Origin: Methanoregula boonei 6A8
GTDB taxonomy: Archaea; Halobacteriota; Methanomicrobia; Methanomicrobiales; Methanospirillaceae
Assembly: GCF_000017625.1 (NCBI RefSeq)
Contig: NC_009712.1
Coordinates: 2,232,001-2,296,000, forward strand
Length of the DNA stretch: 64,000 nucleotides
Reading direction: 5' to 3'
Below are positions 9,382-20,913 of this stretch, piece by piece. A model generated the notes under the pieces. The model did not search any database. It saw only the letters and a program-made list of their open reading frames with translations, and was not told the origin of the DNA. A program made the position numbers and the translations under genes. Numbering within the stretch: the stretch's first letter is position 1; each line of letters opens with the position of its first letter.

Positions 9382-9986
9382 AACTCAGGCAGCTGGAGAT
9401 AGCCCTGCAGCGATGCGCCGGTTTTGAGCGGCCCCGGGCTTCACGCGAACAGTACCAGACCCCGGCCACCCTTGCAGCCCGGCTCCTCTACGATGCGTTT
9501 GTCAGCGGCGACATTGCCGAAAAAACCGTTATGGATCTCGGTTGTGGCACCGGCATCCTTGCCATCGGGGCAGCACTGCTCGGTGCCCGGGAGGTCCGGG
9601 GCACGGATATTGATCCGGAGGCCCTCCGCACCGCAGAAAAGAATGCGGCACTGCTCGGGGCGGACGTGACCTTTATTGCAGCCGATGTGGGCAGTACGGA
9701 AAAAATTGATCCCTGCGATACCGTGGTCATGAACCCTCCTTTTGGCGCCCAGAAACAGAACATACACGCCGACCGGCCGTTCATCGATTGTGCCCTTGCC
9801 ATCGCACCGGTGACATACGGGATATTCAATGCCGGTTCGACTGCCTTTGTGGAGGCGTACATTGCCGGGAGAGGCAATATTACCGGCAGGGTTGCCGGCA
9901 CCTTTTCCCTGAAGCGCTCGTTTACCTTTCACACCAGGGACCTCCAGGAGATCCCCGTAGAGATCCTCAGGATAGTACGAGCCTGA
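9378..9986 (+). CDS. METTL5-like rRNA adenine N6-methyltransferase
   Basis: The protein is 202 residues with the SAM-binding motif MDLGCGTGILAIGA (about 50-63), acidic GTDIDPEAL, and the catalytic NPPFGAQ (about 120-126) of adenine-N6 methyltransferases. EQYQTPATLAARLL near the N terminus is typical of the METTL5/small-subunit methylase family. The eukaryotic relative modifies one adenosine in 18S rRNA; an archaeal rRNA target here is inference. The start overlaps the dph2 stop (ATGA), so the two are translationally coupled. Both act on the translation machinery. Confidence 0.82.
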   Translation: MKLRQLEIALQRCAGFERPRASREQYQTPATLAARLLYDAFVSGDIAEKTVMDLGCGTGILAIGAALLGAREVRGTDIDPEALRTAEKNAALLGADVTFIAADVGSTEKIDPCDTVVMNPPFGAQKQNIHADRPFIDCALAIAPVTYGIFNAGSTAFVEAYIAGRGNITGRVAGTFSLKRSFTFHTRDLQEIPVEILRIVRA

Positions 9987-10003
9987 CCACTCCCGGCAAC
10001 ACA

Positions 10004-10011
10004 CTTATATG
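10004..10011 (+). promoter_or_regulatory. Probable TATA box ahead of the 59-residue membrane gene
   Basis: CTTATATG lies about 40 bases ahead of the ATG at 10049. This predicts a start near 10035 and a short leader, and suggests the small gene is not simply the tail of the dph2 operon. Confidence 0.5.
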
Positions 10012-10048
10012 CGCCGGTCCTGAGAGATTATACCGGAGATTTGCTCAT

Positions 10049-10228
10049 ATGGACAAGACAGGTATTGCGGCACTGGTTGTCGGAATTGTACTGCTGATTC
10101 TTGGGGGCCTTGCAATCTGGGCATTCCTGCCCGATGTGATCGTTGCGGTAAAAGGCCTGATCGGGATCGTGGTTCTCCTCGCCGGCCTGATGCTGATCCT
10201 CTTCGGGGTTCTGATCATTAAGGAATAG
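10049..10228 (+). CDS. Small two-helix membrane protein
   Basis: The 59-residue protein has two hydrophobic helices (about residues 6-27 and 34-55), separated by a short turn and ending in IIKE. It has its own TATA box. I chose the ATG at 10049 because the longer open frame upstream overlaps the methyltransferase gene and has no coding character. The family is not recognised. Such small Leu/Val/Gly-rich double-helix proteins are common in Methanomicrobiales. Confidence 0.6.
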   Translation: MDKTGIAALVVGIVLLILGGLAIWAFLPDVIVAVKGLIGIVVLLAGLMLILFGVLIIKE

Positions 10229-10307
10229 ACGATTTATTCCAGCTTTTTTTCTAAAAGAGGATAGGCCCGGGTTTGATCCGGGCAAAAAAAGGGATGTTTT
10301 CACACCG

Positions 10308-11051
10308 TTATACTTTCACCACGATACATTGGGAGGCCGCGGTCTCCACCACAGGTTCGGGCTTGTTGGCAAAGTACTCATCCACGGCCTTTCGCACCCC
10401 CGGTGCGGTAAGATAATCATGGGAAACAATCACCCCACCGGGGCTCATCCGGGGGTAAAAAAATTCAAGGCATTTTTTGGTACTGTCGTAGGTATCCACA
10501 TCGAGATTGACAAAGGAGAATTTCTTGTCCGTAACCGGGGCTGATGTATCGGGAAAGAGACCTTTGTACAGGTGAACATTCTTCTCGGACGCCAGGTACG
10601 CTTTCACCTCATCGTAGGAGGCGGCAAATTTCCCCTCATAGAACGGCCAGACCGCATCCACGTCATCCACCCGGGGCAGGCCGGCAAAGGTGTCGAAAAG
10701 GTGGAGGGCACGATTCCCCTTGGCCGAACAGATAATCTTGGCCGATCCCCCTTTGTATACACCAACCTCCGCAATATCCCCTGGCACTTTCTCGGTGATC
10801 TTTGCAGCCATGTAAATATGGTATGCCTCGATGTCTTCCAGCAGGAGATCCGTATCGGACCGGATCTTCTTGAGGGACGAGGTAAAGCGCTTACGTTCCG
10901 CGCTGCCATAGTGCGAGAGTCGTCCCCGGTGCGCGATATCATATCCCATAAATGGCTCCAAAACCGCCAGTTTCCTGAATTTCAGCAGGTATTTGCTGGG
11001 CATTATGGTATCGAAACACCAGATAAGGCGTTTTTTGGGGAACAAACTCAT
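10308..11051 (-). CDS. TylF/MycF-family SAM-dependent O-methyltransferase
   Basis: The 247-residue protein resembles the macrocin O-methyltransferase (TylF) family. It has AEVGVYKGGSAKII as SAM motif I (about residue 94), HLFDTFAGLP, FVNLDVDTYDSTKKCLEFF with metal-binding acids, and PGGVIVSHDY with a His-Asp pair. In the family the substrates are sugar hydroxyls. In an archaeon a role in glycan or surface-polysaccharide methylation is plausible but unproven. It is the last of three minus-strand genes (11973 to 10308). Confidence 0.8.
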   Translation of the reverse strand: MSLFPKKRLIWCFDTIMPSKYLLKFRKLAVLEPFMGYDIAHRGRLSHYGSAERKRFTSSLKKIRSDTDLLLEDIEAYHIYMAAKITEKVPGDIAEVGVYKGGSAKIICSAKGNRALHLFDTFAGLPRVDDVDAVWPFYEGKFAASYDEVKAYLASEKNVHLYKGLFPDTSAPVTDKKFSFVNLDVDTYDSTKKCLEFFYPRMSPGGVIVSHDYLTAPGVRKAVDEYFANKPEPVVETAASQCIVVKV

Positions 11052-11103
11052 AGCCGGTGGTATTGGTCGTGCCGGGATTTATAGTGATGATATGGCAGGT
11101 GTC

Positions 11104-11463
11104 TCATCTCTTCCGGAATCGCACTGAATAAAACGCGACCGCAACCGCAGCGCAGAGAAGGATAATGCCGGCTACAAGGCGAGAAAGAATCACCAGCCCT
11201 GCAACGTACGCAAGCAGGACCGAGATCAGGCCCGGGATACGGCCGTTTATGTACGCCCCGATCACTGAGACAATAAGGATGATCATGGGCAGGAGAAGAA
11301 AGAACGTCCGGAGAGCAGGATCCGAGTACTGTGCGGTGACCGCAGAGCCAAGTGCATTGATGAGAAGGTTTTCCGGGGAAATGCCAATAGCGGTCCAAAG
11401 ACCGGAGAGGAAGCCAAACCCGATTACGAACTGCCAGATGAACCGATGGACTTTTTTTGCCAT
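11104..11463 (-). CDS. Hypothetical membrane protein, about four helices
   Basis: The 119-residue protein opens MAKKVHRFIW. Hydrophobic segments lie at about 10-27, 52-68, 77-92 and 94-112, and the tail is basic (VRFRKR). It fits positive-inside membrane topology with both ends in the cytoplasm. I recognise no family. It sits between the hypothetical protein at 11518-11973 and the TylF-like gene on the same strand. Confidence 0.65.
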   Translation of the reverse strand: MAKKVHRFIWQFVIGFGFLSGLWTAIGISPENLLINALGSAVTAQYSDPALRTFFLLLPMIILIVSVIGAYINGRIPGLISVLLAYVAGLVILSRLVAGIILLCAAVAVAFYSVRFRKR

Positions 11464-11517
11464 ACCACTTCACCATAACGGGCGATAATTCGGACCACCG
11501 CACCACATCTCTGGAGA

Positions 11518-11973
11518 TCACCGGAGTTTCTGCCCCGATCGCCGGACCGGATCTTCTTCCACGTCAAATTCGTCCAGGAACGGCATAAGGCCGGTGATGA
11601 CTGGTACTGGCCGGCCTGAGGAGGGATCAGGCTCTTCCCCCAAGGAAACGATCTCGATCATCATAGGGAATTCGTCCAGCGTGCGGTTAAACGAAGGATC
11701 GTTTTCCAGCGTGAAGGAGAGGAACCGATCAACCCGGACATACGGACGCTCGTACTCGGGAACTCCACAAAATTCCGCTTCCACTTGGACAAGCGTCCTG
11801 TCTGTAGCCAGATCCTTTTCGAAAAAGAGATACACGGCAATCCCGTAATCTCGGCCAATGGCATCAAGGTGCCGGATCTCAACCATCCGGCCGCGATCTA
11901 TGCCGATCGATGCCAGTTTTTCAGAGAGCGTTGCTCCGCAAAGGGCGTCCCGGGCGGCCTGGGTATCATCCAT
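11518..11973 (-). CDS. Hypothetical acidic soluble protein
   Basis: The protein is 151 residues, soluble and strongly acidic toward the C terminus (EFDVEEDPVRR). It has no signal peptide, membrane segment or recognised motif. One central stretch (AVYLFFEKDLATDRTLVQVE) looks like beta strands. The codon pattern and its position ahead of two co-oriented genes suggest it is real. No function is proposed. Confidence 0.6.
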   Translation of the reverse strand: MDDTQAARDALCGATLSEKLASIGIDRGRMVEIRHLDAIGRDYGIAVYLFFEKDLATDRTLVQVEAEFCGVPEYERPYVRVDRFLSFTLENDPSFNRTLDEFPMMIEIVSLGEEPDPSSGRPVPVITGLMPFLDEFDVEEDPVRRSGQKLR

Positions 11974-12116
11974 ACTAACATGTGGGGTGGGAGAATTTGT
12001 ATAGCTGATCTTGGGAACTCAAAGGAGAACCCTTCACGGGATGATCCGATGAGATCGGAAAAGGGACGGAAACTTTTTCAGCAGGCATAATGGGGAGAAC
12101 GATATACGGGTAGTAC

Positions 12117-13418
12117 GTGAGTGCCCCCAAAAACGAGGGAATCGGGCCGCGGACTATCAGGAAAGTGAGCATCAGGCTGCTGCCGTTTCTCATCCTTCTC
12201 TATGTGATCGCCTACCTGGACCGGGTGAACTTCGGTTTTGCTGCGCTCGAAATGAACAGTGCGCTGGGGCTCTCTAGCGAGATTTTCGGCTTTTTGTCCG
12301 GGATCTTCTTTATAGGGTACCTGCTTTTCGAATTGCCCAGCAACCTGATCCTCCAGAAGATTGGGGCCAGGATCTGGATTACCCGTATCCTCATCAGCTG
12401 GGGAATTGTGGTAATCGTAACTGCCTTTGCCACCGATGCGGTACAGCTGGCCGTACTCCGGTTCGTTCTCGGGGTCATGGAGGCCGGATTCTTCCCGGGC
12501 ATCCTCCTCTATCTTACCTACTGGTTCCGCGAACGCGAACAGGCAAAAGCCGTGGGGCTCCTGATGTCGGCACTTGCCATTTCCACGATTGTCGGGGCAC
12601 CGGTATCAACATGGATCCTCGATTCCATCCACTGGTTAGGGATGGCCGGCTGGCGCTGGCTTTTTGTCCTGGAAGGACTGCCGGCAATTATCCTTGGTGT
12701 TGTCACGTACTGGTATCTTACCGACAGACCAGAGGACGCGGCCTGGCTTGATCCGGAGGAGCGGGACTGGCTTGCCGGGGAGATCAAAAAAGAGAGCAGG
12801 CAGCGGCAGAAGCAGGGAGGGCACAGCGGCCTTGTTTCCGTTATTACCGATCTGCGGGTCTGGCATCTCGCCCTGATCTACTGTATGCTTGTTGTCGCCC
12901 TGTACGGCCTGGGGTTCTGGATGCCACAGATCATCCGTTCGATGCATGCGGGGCTGTCCAATACGTCCATTGGCCTGATCATGACAGTTCCGTATGCATG
13001 CGCAGGTGTGACTATGATCCTCTGGTCCCGGCATTCGGACCTGACCGGGGAGCGGCGCTGGCATACCGCACTTCCGCCACTGATTGGGGGAATTGCCCTT
13101 GCCGGCTCGGGAATTGCGGTCTCTCCCCCTGTGGCATTTTTGCTCCTCATTATTGCCACAATGGGCATATTCTGTGCGTTTGGGCCGTTCTGGGCGCTTC
13201 CCGCGCTTTTCCTTGCAGAGATTACCGCTGCAGCGGGGATCGCAGTCATAAACTCCATCGGGAACCTGGGAGGATTTGTCGGGCCGACCCTCATGGGATA
13301 CCTGACACAAGTGACCGGCAGCACCAATGCCGGGCTTATCGTAATCGGTGCCGGCCTTGTTCTGGGCGGAGCCGGGGCTGTGTTCGTGAGCGGACAAAAA
13401 CCGGACAGGCATACCTGA
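12117..13418 (+). CDS. MFS permease, anion:cation symporter (ACS) family
   Basis: The 433-residue protein has 12 predicted membrane helices. The N terminus has RLLPFLILLYVIAYLDRVNFGFA, the typical ACS opening of phthalate, tartrate, glucarate and hexuronate permeases. GVMEAGFFPGILLYLTYWF and a long cytoplasmic loop (about 195-230) follow. The start is GTG at 12117 with only a weak ribosome site. The family is mainly bacterial and imports organic anions, so acquisition by transfer is plausible. Substrate not deducible. It stands alone between oppositely oriented genes. Confidence 0.88.
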   Translation: MSAPKNEGIGPRTIRKVSIRLLPFLILLYVIAYLDRVNFGFAALEMNSALGLSSEIFGFLSGIFFIGYLLFELPSNLILQKIGARIWITRILISWGIVVIVTAFATDAVQLAVLRFVLGVMEAGFFPGILLYLTYWFREREQAKAVGLLMSALAISTIVGAPVSTWILDSIHWLGMAGWRWLFVLEGLPAIILGVVTYWYLTDRPEDAAWLDPEERDWLAGEIKKESRQRQKQGGHSGLVSVITDLRVWHLALIYCMLVVALYGLGFWMPQIIRSMHAGLSNTSIGLIMTVPYACAGVTMILWSRHSDLTGERRWHTALPPLIGGIALAGSGIAVSPPVAFLLLIIATMGIFCAFGPFWALPALFLAEITAAAGIAVINSIGNLGGFVGPTLMGYLTQVTGSTNAGLIVIGAGLVLGGAGAVFVSGQKPDRHT

Positions 13419-13444
13419 AATCTAAAAAATAATCGACGGGAAAC

Positions 13445-14116
13445 TTATCTCCGGGAACGGGAATATCCGAACGCAACCATCGCAACAAGCGAAGCTGTCA
13501 CACCGATAAATACAAAATCACTGCCGGCCTGGGTGGGTGATGGCGATGCTGGCGCTTCGGGGGATGCTGTTGCAGTCTCTGGCAGGGGTGTGGAGGAGCC
13601 AGCCGTTGACGTCACAACAAGGGGCAGGCTCACCGTGCTGCTGCCCAGGGGGGCTGTTCCCCCGGTGGTGTCGATCTCGTTTACCTGGAGAAGGGTCACA
13701 TTCGTTCCCTCGCCAAGGGGGATGGTCCCTGTCAGGAAAACATTGAATGACACATCATCGGTGGTCGGGTACGAAAGGAGATATCCGCTCATAAATGCAG
13801 CGGGCCCTGTTGCAGTCTGGTTAGCCTGTGGGATGCCGTTGACAAAAACCTGGATTATCCAGTGCGCCTCCCAAAGGGAGGTCTGCATCTGGAGCGAGTG
13901 GGTTCGCGAAAACGTGGTCGCACCTGTGGGAATCATCGCATAGGTGATGGTCGCATTTTCCAATGTGCCGGGCGTAACCGGGGGGGCCGGACGGAAGGAT
14001 TGCCCCGAGACAATGAAGGTAGCAGTGACCGGGGGCGCTGCACCCAGACAGAGTACGCCAACAGCCACCAGCAGGAGGATATACCGTAGAATGCGGGGAG
14101 ATTCCAAGGTGATCAT
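13445..14116 (-). CDS. Secreted, C-terminally anchored surface protein
   Basis: The protein is 223 residues. An N-terminal signal peptide (about 12-32, ending near PPVTA) leads into a beta-rich exported domain of about 140 residues with several N-glycosylation sequons. A Pro/Ser/Thr/Ala-rich stalk follows (about 165-195), then one hydrophobic helix and a basic end YSRSRR. This is the common layout of archaeal cell-surface proteins held by a C-terminal helix or processed by an archaeosortase. I recognise no domain. It is divergent from the DUF2115 gene. Confidence 0.65.
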   Translation of the reverse strand: MITLESPRILRYILLLVAVGVLCLGAAPPVTATFIVSGQSFRPAPPVTPGTLENATITYAMIPTGATTFSRTHSLQMQTSLWEAHWIIQVFVNGIPQANQTATGPAAFMSGYLLSYPTTDDVSFNVFLTGTIPLGEGTNVTLLQVNEIDTTGGTAPLGSSTVSLPLVVTSTAGSSTPLPETATASPEAPASPSPTQAGSDFVFIGVTASLVAMVAFGYSRSRR

Positions 14117-14224
14117 AGCATGTCATCGTAGGATACTGGAGATCGTCAACATTTCGATCCAGTGCGCGGCAGGATACTCTTAAACCCGCCCGGGGATACA
14201 ACGATAAAGGATACGGAGCCCGGA

Positions 14225-14863
14225 ATGACCACACTGCATCAGGATACGTCACCGGAAGAAAAGGCGTACATTGCACAGGTCGCCCGCGATCTCGCAGCGG
14301 CAGGTACAAAACAGGATCTGGGAGTGCACCTTGCCCGCGCAGCCGGGGAATATACCCTTGCCGATCTCCAGGTGATTGGCGGCAGGCTCTTTGCGGAAGT
14401 GGATGCCCTGCCCGAACCGTACCGGAGCCGGGTAAGGCCGTATTTCCACGAGCAGATCTTCGGCGCCCACCACCGGCTCCTCCTGATGTACCGGTCTGGT
14501 GTGTTCCGGCAGGATCAGGATCCAATCCGGGACCGCGAAACTTTCGATAAATTCTGTGCGATGATCCCTGACGGCTGTTTTACCTGGGACGAACAGGCAG
14601 AGAGAACACCGTTCCGTTATTCTCCCCGTCACCGGCTCTTCTATTATCTCATGGCCGCGTTTACGATGTTTGTCCTTGATCGGCCCGGCCATCCCGTAGG
14701 TATGCCCTTCCCGGGAGGATTTACCGTAGAGGAGAGAAATGGCAACTGTTACTGCCTGATCCGGGACCGCGAGAAAGAGGTGTTTTTTTCCATCTGCAAC
14801 TTTTGCCCGGCAAAGCAGAACGAGGGGGAATACCCCAGATATTCAGGGAAAAACACGAAATAA
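14225..14863 (+). CDS. DUF2115 (UPF0305) family protein
   Basis: The protein is about 212 residues and soluble. The C-terminal part reads FPGGFTVEERNGNCYCLIRD, and then ICNFCPAKQNE. These conserved cysteines and the FCPAKQ ending are what I recall of the DUF2115/UPF0305 family, found mainly in methanogens and of unknown function. The cysteines could bind a metal or cluster (inference). I chose the ATG at 14225; an ATG at 14162 in frame lies within the promoter region. A TATA-like ACTCTTAAAC is at about 14175-14185. Confidence 0.65.
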   Translation: MTTLHQDTSPEEKAYIAQVARDLAAAGTKQDLGVHLARAAGEYTLADLQVIGGRLFAEVDALPEPYRSRVRPYFHEQIFGAHHRLLLMYRSGVFRQDQDPIRDRETFDKFCAMIPDGCFTWDEQAERTPFRYSPRHRLFYYLMAAFTMFVLDRPGHPVGMPFPGGFTVEERNGNCYCLIRDREKEVFFSICNFCPAKQNEGEYPRYSGKNTK

Positions 14864-14985
14864 TACCACAAGTTAGTAAATGTCATAGGAGGTCGCGAAC
14901 CTCACGAATCAAGATGATGACATAACAAGAGCATACGCTCTTTAGTGAAACGTTACAAGAACAGTATTACCGTGTAAGAAGGAAA

Positions 14986-15112
14986 GGTGATAGCAGCTTG
15001 GTATGGTTCCCAGGGACTCGCGTACCCAAGTACAGCATACTACGTGTGTCAGCTTAACTGCTGGGTTCGGAATGAGACCAGGTGTTTCCCGACAGCTATG
15101 GCCGCTATCACC
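14986..15112 (-). rRNA. rrf: 5S rRNA
   Basis: The ends pair perfectly as GGTGATAGC...GCTATCACC. The conserved core (CACCTGGTCTCATTCCGAACC, then AGCAGTTAAGC) is present, as is the late GGGAACCATACC-like segment. About 127 nt. It is the last product of the rRNA operon. Small hairpins follow at about 14929-14942 and 14890-14904 and could serve in 3' processing or termination. Confidence 0.95.
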
Positions 15113-15140
15113 ACATGATTTGCTTTTTTTGTTTGCAGCC

Positions 15141-15165
15141 GAAGAATGTTAGATGCTCATTCTTC
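15141..15165 (-). repeat. Inverted repeat between tRNA-Cys and 5S rRNA
   Basis: GAAGAATG and CATTCTTC form an eight-base-pair perfect stem with a nine-base loop. It lies in the transcribed spacer, so it is probably a processing hairpin. Confidence 0.55.
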
Positions 15166-15200
15166 GTCAGACCGGTAATCCATCACTGGAAACCGGTCCA

Positions 15201-15272
15201 AGCCAAGGTCCGGATTTGAACCGGAGTGTAGTTGATCTGCAGTCAACCGCGTGGCCGCTCCGCCACCTTGGC
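15201..15272 (-). tRNA. tRNA-Cys (GCA)
   Basis: The minus strand folds into a cloverleaf. Acceptor GCCAAGG pairs with CCTTGGC. Anticodon stem GTTGA/TCAAC encloses CTGCAGA, giving anticodon GCA. The T arm is TCCGG-TTCAAAT-CCGGA and the discriminator is U, as expected for Cys. No CCA is encoded. It lies between the 23S and 5S genes rather than after 5S. A TATA-like CTTATATC at about 15312-15319 could give it a promoter of its own, but this is weak. Confidence 0.93.
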
Positions 15273-15317
15273 GACCGTGTAGAATGATACCCTATCCTGT
15301 AGGTCAGGATACGATAT

Positions 15318-15332
15318 AAGGTTTGCACTCAG
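15318..15332 (-). other. 23S rRNA processing stem, 3' arm
   Basis: These 15 bases are perfectly complementary to 18301-18315, which lies just ahead of the 23S 5' end. In archaea such a stem brackets the 23S precursor and is cut at a bulge-helix-bulge by the splicing endonuclease. Confidence 0.8.
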
Positions 15333-15342
15333 AATTTCGTCT

Positions 15343-18290
<2,948 letters not shown>

Positions 18291-18300
18291 ATTTAACGTC

Positions 18301-18315
18301 CTGAGTGCAAACCTT
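18301..18315 (-). other. 23S rRNA processing stem, 5' arm
   Basis: Perfect 15-base complement of 15318-15332; together they close the 23S precursor. Confidence 0.8.
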
Positions 18316-18389
18316 TACACGGCCTCGCAAAGTCATTGGTTTGACTCTCAGCCCTTCCCTCGTGATTCACATCTCGAGGTGCATCTAAA

Positions 18390-18450
18390 CAGCTCCCTGG
18401 GATTCGAACCCAGCCTCGTGTGTCCCCATGTCAGACACGTGAGCCTTCTC
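18390..18450 (-). pseudogene. tRNA-like remnant in the 16S-23S spacer
   Basis: The minus strand has a perfect T arm, CTGGG-TTCGAAT-CCCAG. GGAGCTG follows where an acceptor 3' strand should be, and just upstream comes CGTGT-CTGACAT, a good anticodon loop with anticodon GAC (Val). However, six extra bases (GGGGAC) sit between the loop and ACACG. There is no D-arm sequence and no 5' strand (CAGCTCC) to pair with the acceptor. Euryarchaeal spacers usually hold tRNA-Ala(UGC); this is not tRNA-Ala. A decayed or strongly rearranged tRNA is the simplest reading; an intron-containing or atypical tRNA is not excluded. Confidence 0.5.
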
Positions 18451-18461
18451 TTGTCGACACC

Positions 18462-18491
18462 GGCAATTTTACAGTTTGTCTAGCAACCGCT
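18462..18491 (-). other. 16S rRNA processing stem, 3' arm
   Basis: On the minus strand AGCGGTTGCTAGAC, an interruption, then ATTGCC pair with the leader segment at 20034-20063 (14 pairs with some G-U, an internal loop, then six pairs). This is the form of an archaeal bulge-helix-bulge precursor stem. Confidence 0.75.
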
Positions 18492-18512
18492 TTAACCCGA
18501 ATAAAATTCGTT

Positions 18513-19980
<1,468 letters not shown>

Positions 19981-20033
19981 TCAAATTGTACATACGTACG
20001 CACACTAATATCTGAACCTTAATTCGAGGAATT

Positions 20034-20063
20034 AGCGGTTACTAAACAAATATCCGCATTGCC
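20034..20063 (-). other. 16S rRNA processing stem, 5' arm
   Basis: Partner of 18462-18491: on the minus strand GGCAAT, an internal loop, then TTGTTTAGTAACCGCT. Confidence 0.75.
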
Positions 20064-20151
20064 AGTATCAACGTCAGAACCAACTCCGGTCATGCCGGGT
20101 ATTGTTGGATCTCCATCAAAGTTTGCGTGTGTTCGTCGTGATTGTCACTTG

Positions 20152-20205
20152 AACACGGGCTCATAATGTAGGTTTTCTCGGTATTTATACCTTGTTGCCT
20201 GCATT
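20152..20205 (-). promoter_or_regulatory. rRNA operon promoter P1 (proximal copy)
   Basis: This 54-base element is a near-identical copy (51 of 54) of 20288-20341. On the minus strand it holds the TATA box GTATAAATAC (20181-20190). The conserved CCTACATTATGAGCCCGTGTT follows, placing the start near 20160, about 180 bases ahead of the 16S gene. Confidence 0.75.
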
Positions 20206-20287
20206 GTTTTGTGTTCGGAACCAAGCCCCGGATTTACCGGTCGTTGTTGGCTCTTCACCACACGTTTTTCGTCGTGTTTTTAGTTTA

Positions 20288-20341
20288 AACACGGGCTCAT
20301 AATGTAGGTTTTTTCGGTATATATACCTTGTTACCTGCATT
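20288..20341 (-). promoter_or_regulatory. rRNA operon promoter P2 (distal copy)
   Basis: Second copy of the promoter, 136 bases further upstream. Its TATA box GTATATATAC (20317-20326) is a perfect palindrome. TTCGTCGTG further downstream (20267-20275) is also shared with the proximal copy (20132-20140), so the duplicated unit is longer than the core. Confidence 0.75.
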
Positions 20342-20405
20342 CCTTGCCGATCTTCAGAACCGACACCCCGTTTTCCGGGGTTTTCTTCGGGTCTTCATCA
20401 GAATT

Positions 20406-20426
20406 GTGGATCACATTATTCCACAG
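20406..20426. repeat. Inverted repeat TGTGGA-N9-TCCACA upstream of the rRNA promoters
   Basis: Two perfect six-base half-sites separated by nine bases, about 80 bases beyond the distal TATA box. It could be a regulator site; there is no direct evidence. Confidence 0.35.
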
Positions 20427-20429
20427 ATT

Positions 20430-20913
20430 ACCATTTAAACATTACCCCATGAACATCCTGTTTTTCCCTTCCCGGCCCGGTCCCCTGGCATGAGTGGACG
20501 GGTCAAATACTGCTCCCGGTCCGCAGGAACCGGATTCCGGGCCTGATCCTGATGATTCCGACCAATACCCACGCATAGGAGCCAGAATGCCTGCGTGACG
20601 TTTCCCAAGAACTCCTCAAAAAAGGGGTTTTTTCCGAAATAATCCCTGTATTTTACATATTTCCCTCAGGGCCGGTATGTTCTGACCCCCGGGCAGGGAA
20701 CCATCGCGCGGATAATTCCCGTACTCAGGCCTCCCCCGCGCTGTAAGAGCAACAAAAACCCGTATTGCCGGTTACCAGAGAAATAACCTGGGGAGCGCGA
20801 ACGGTGCCCGCCGGCCCTTATCCCCGGATCCGGGCGTCTTCCCCATCTCGTCACATAGCCGAATATATGAAAGGACGGGCCTGTACCAGACACGGTACCC
20901 GGAAAAAAAGGAT
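20430..20913. other. Intergenic stretch without a gene
   Basis: About 480 bases between the rRNA promoters and the DUF4013 gene. Short open frames exist on both strands but none has ribosome sites, family resemblance or a coding-like pattern. No tRNA or known structured RNA was recognised. Confidence 0.5.

Noticed and set aside
9788-10048. Extended N terminus for the 59-residue membrane protein
   Set aside because: The extra codons overlap the methyltransferase gene in another frame and lack coding features; a TATA box lies just ahead of the ATG at 10049.
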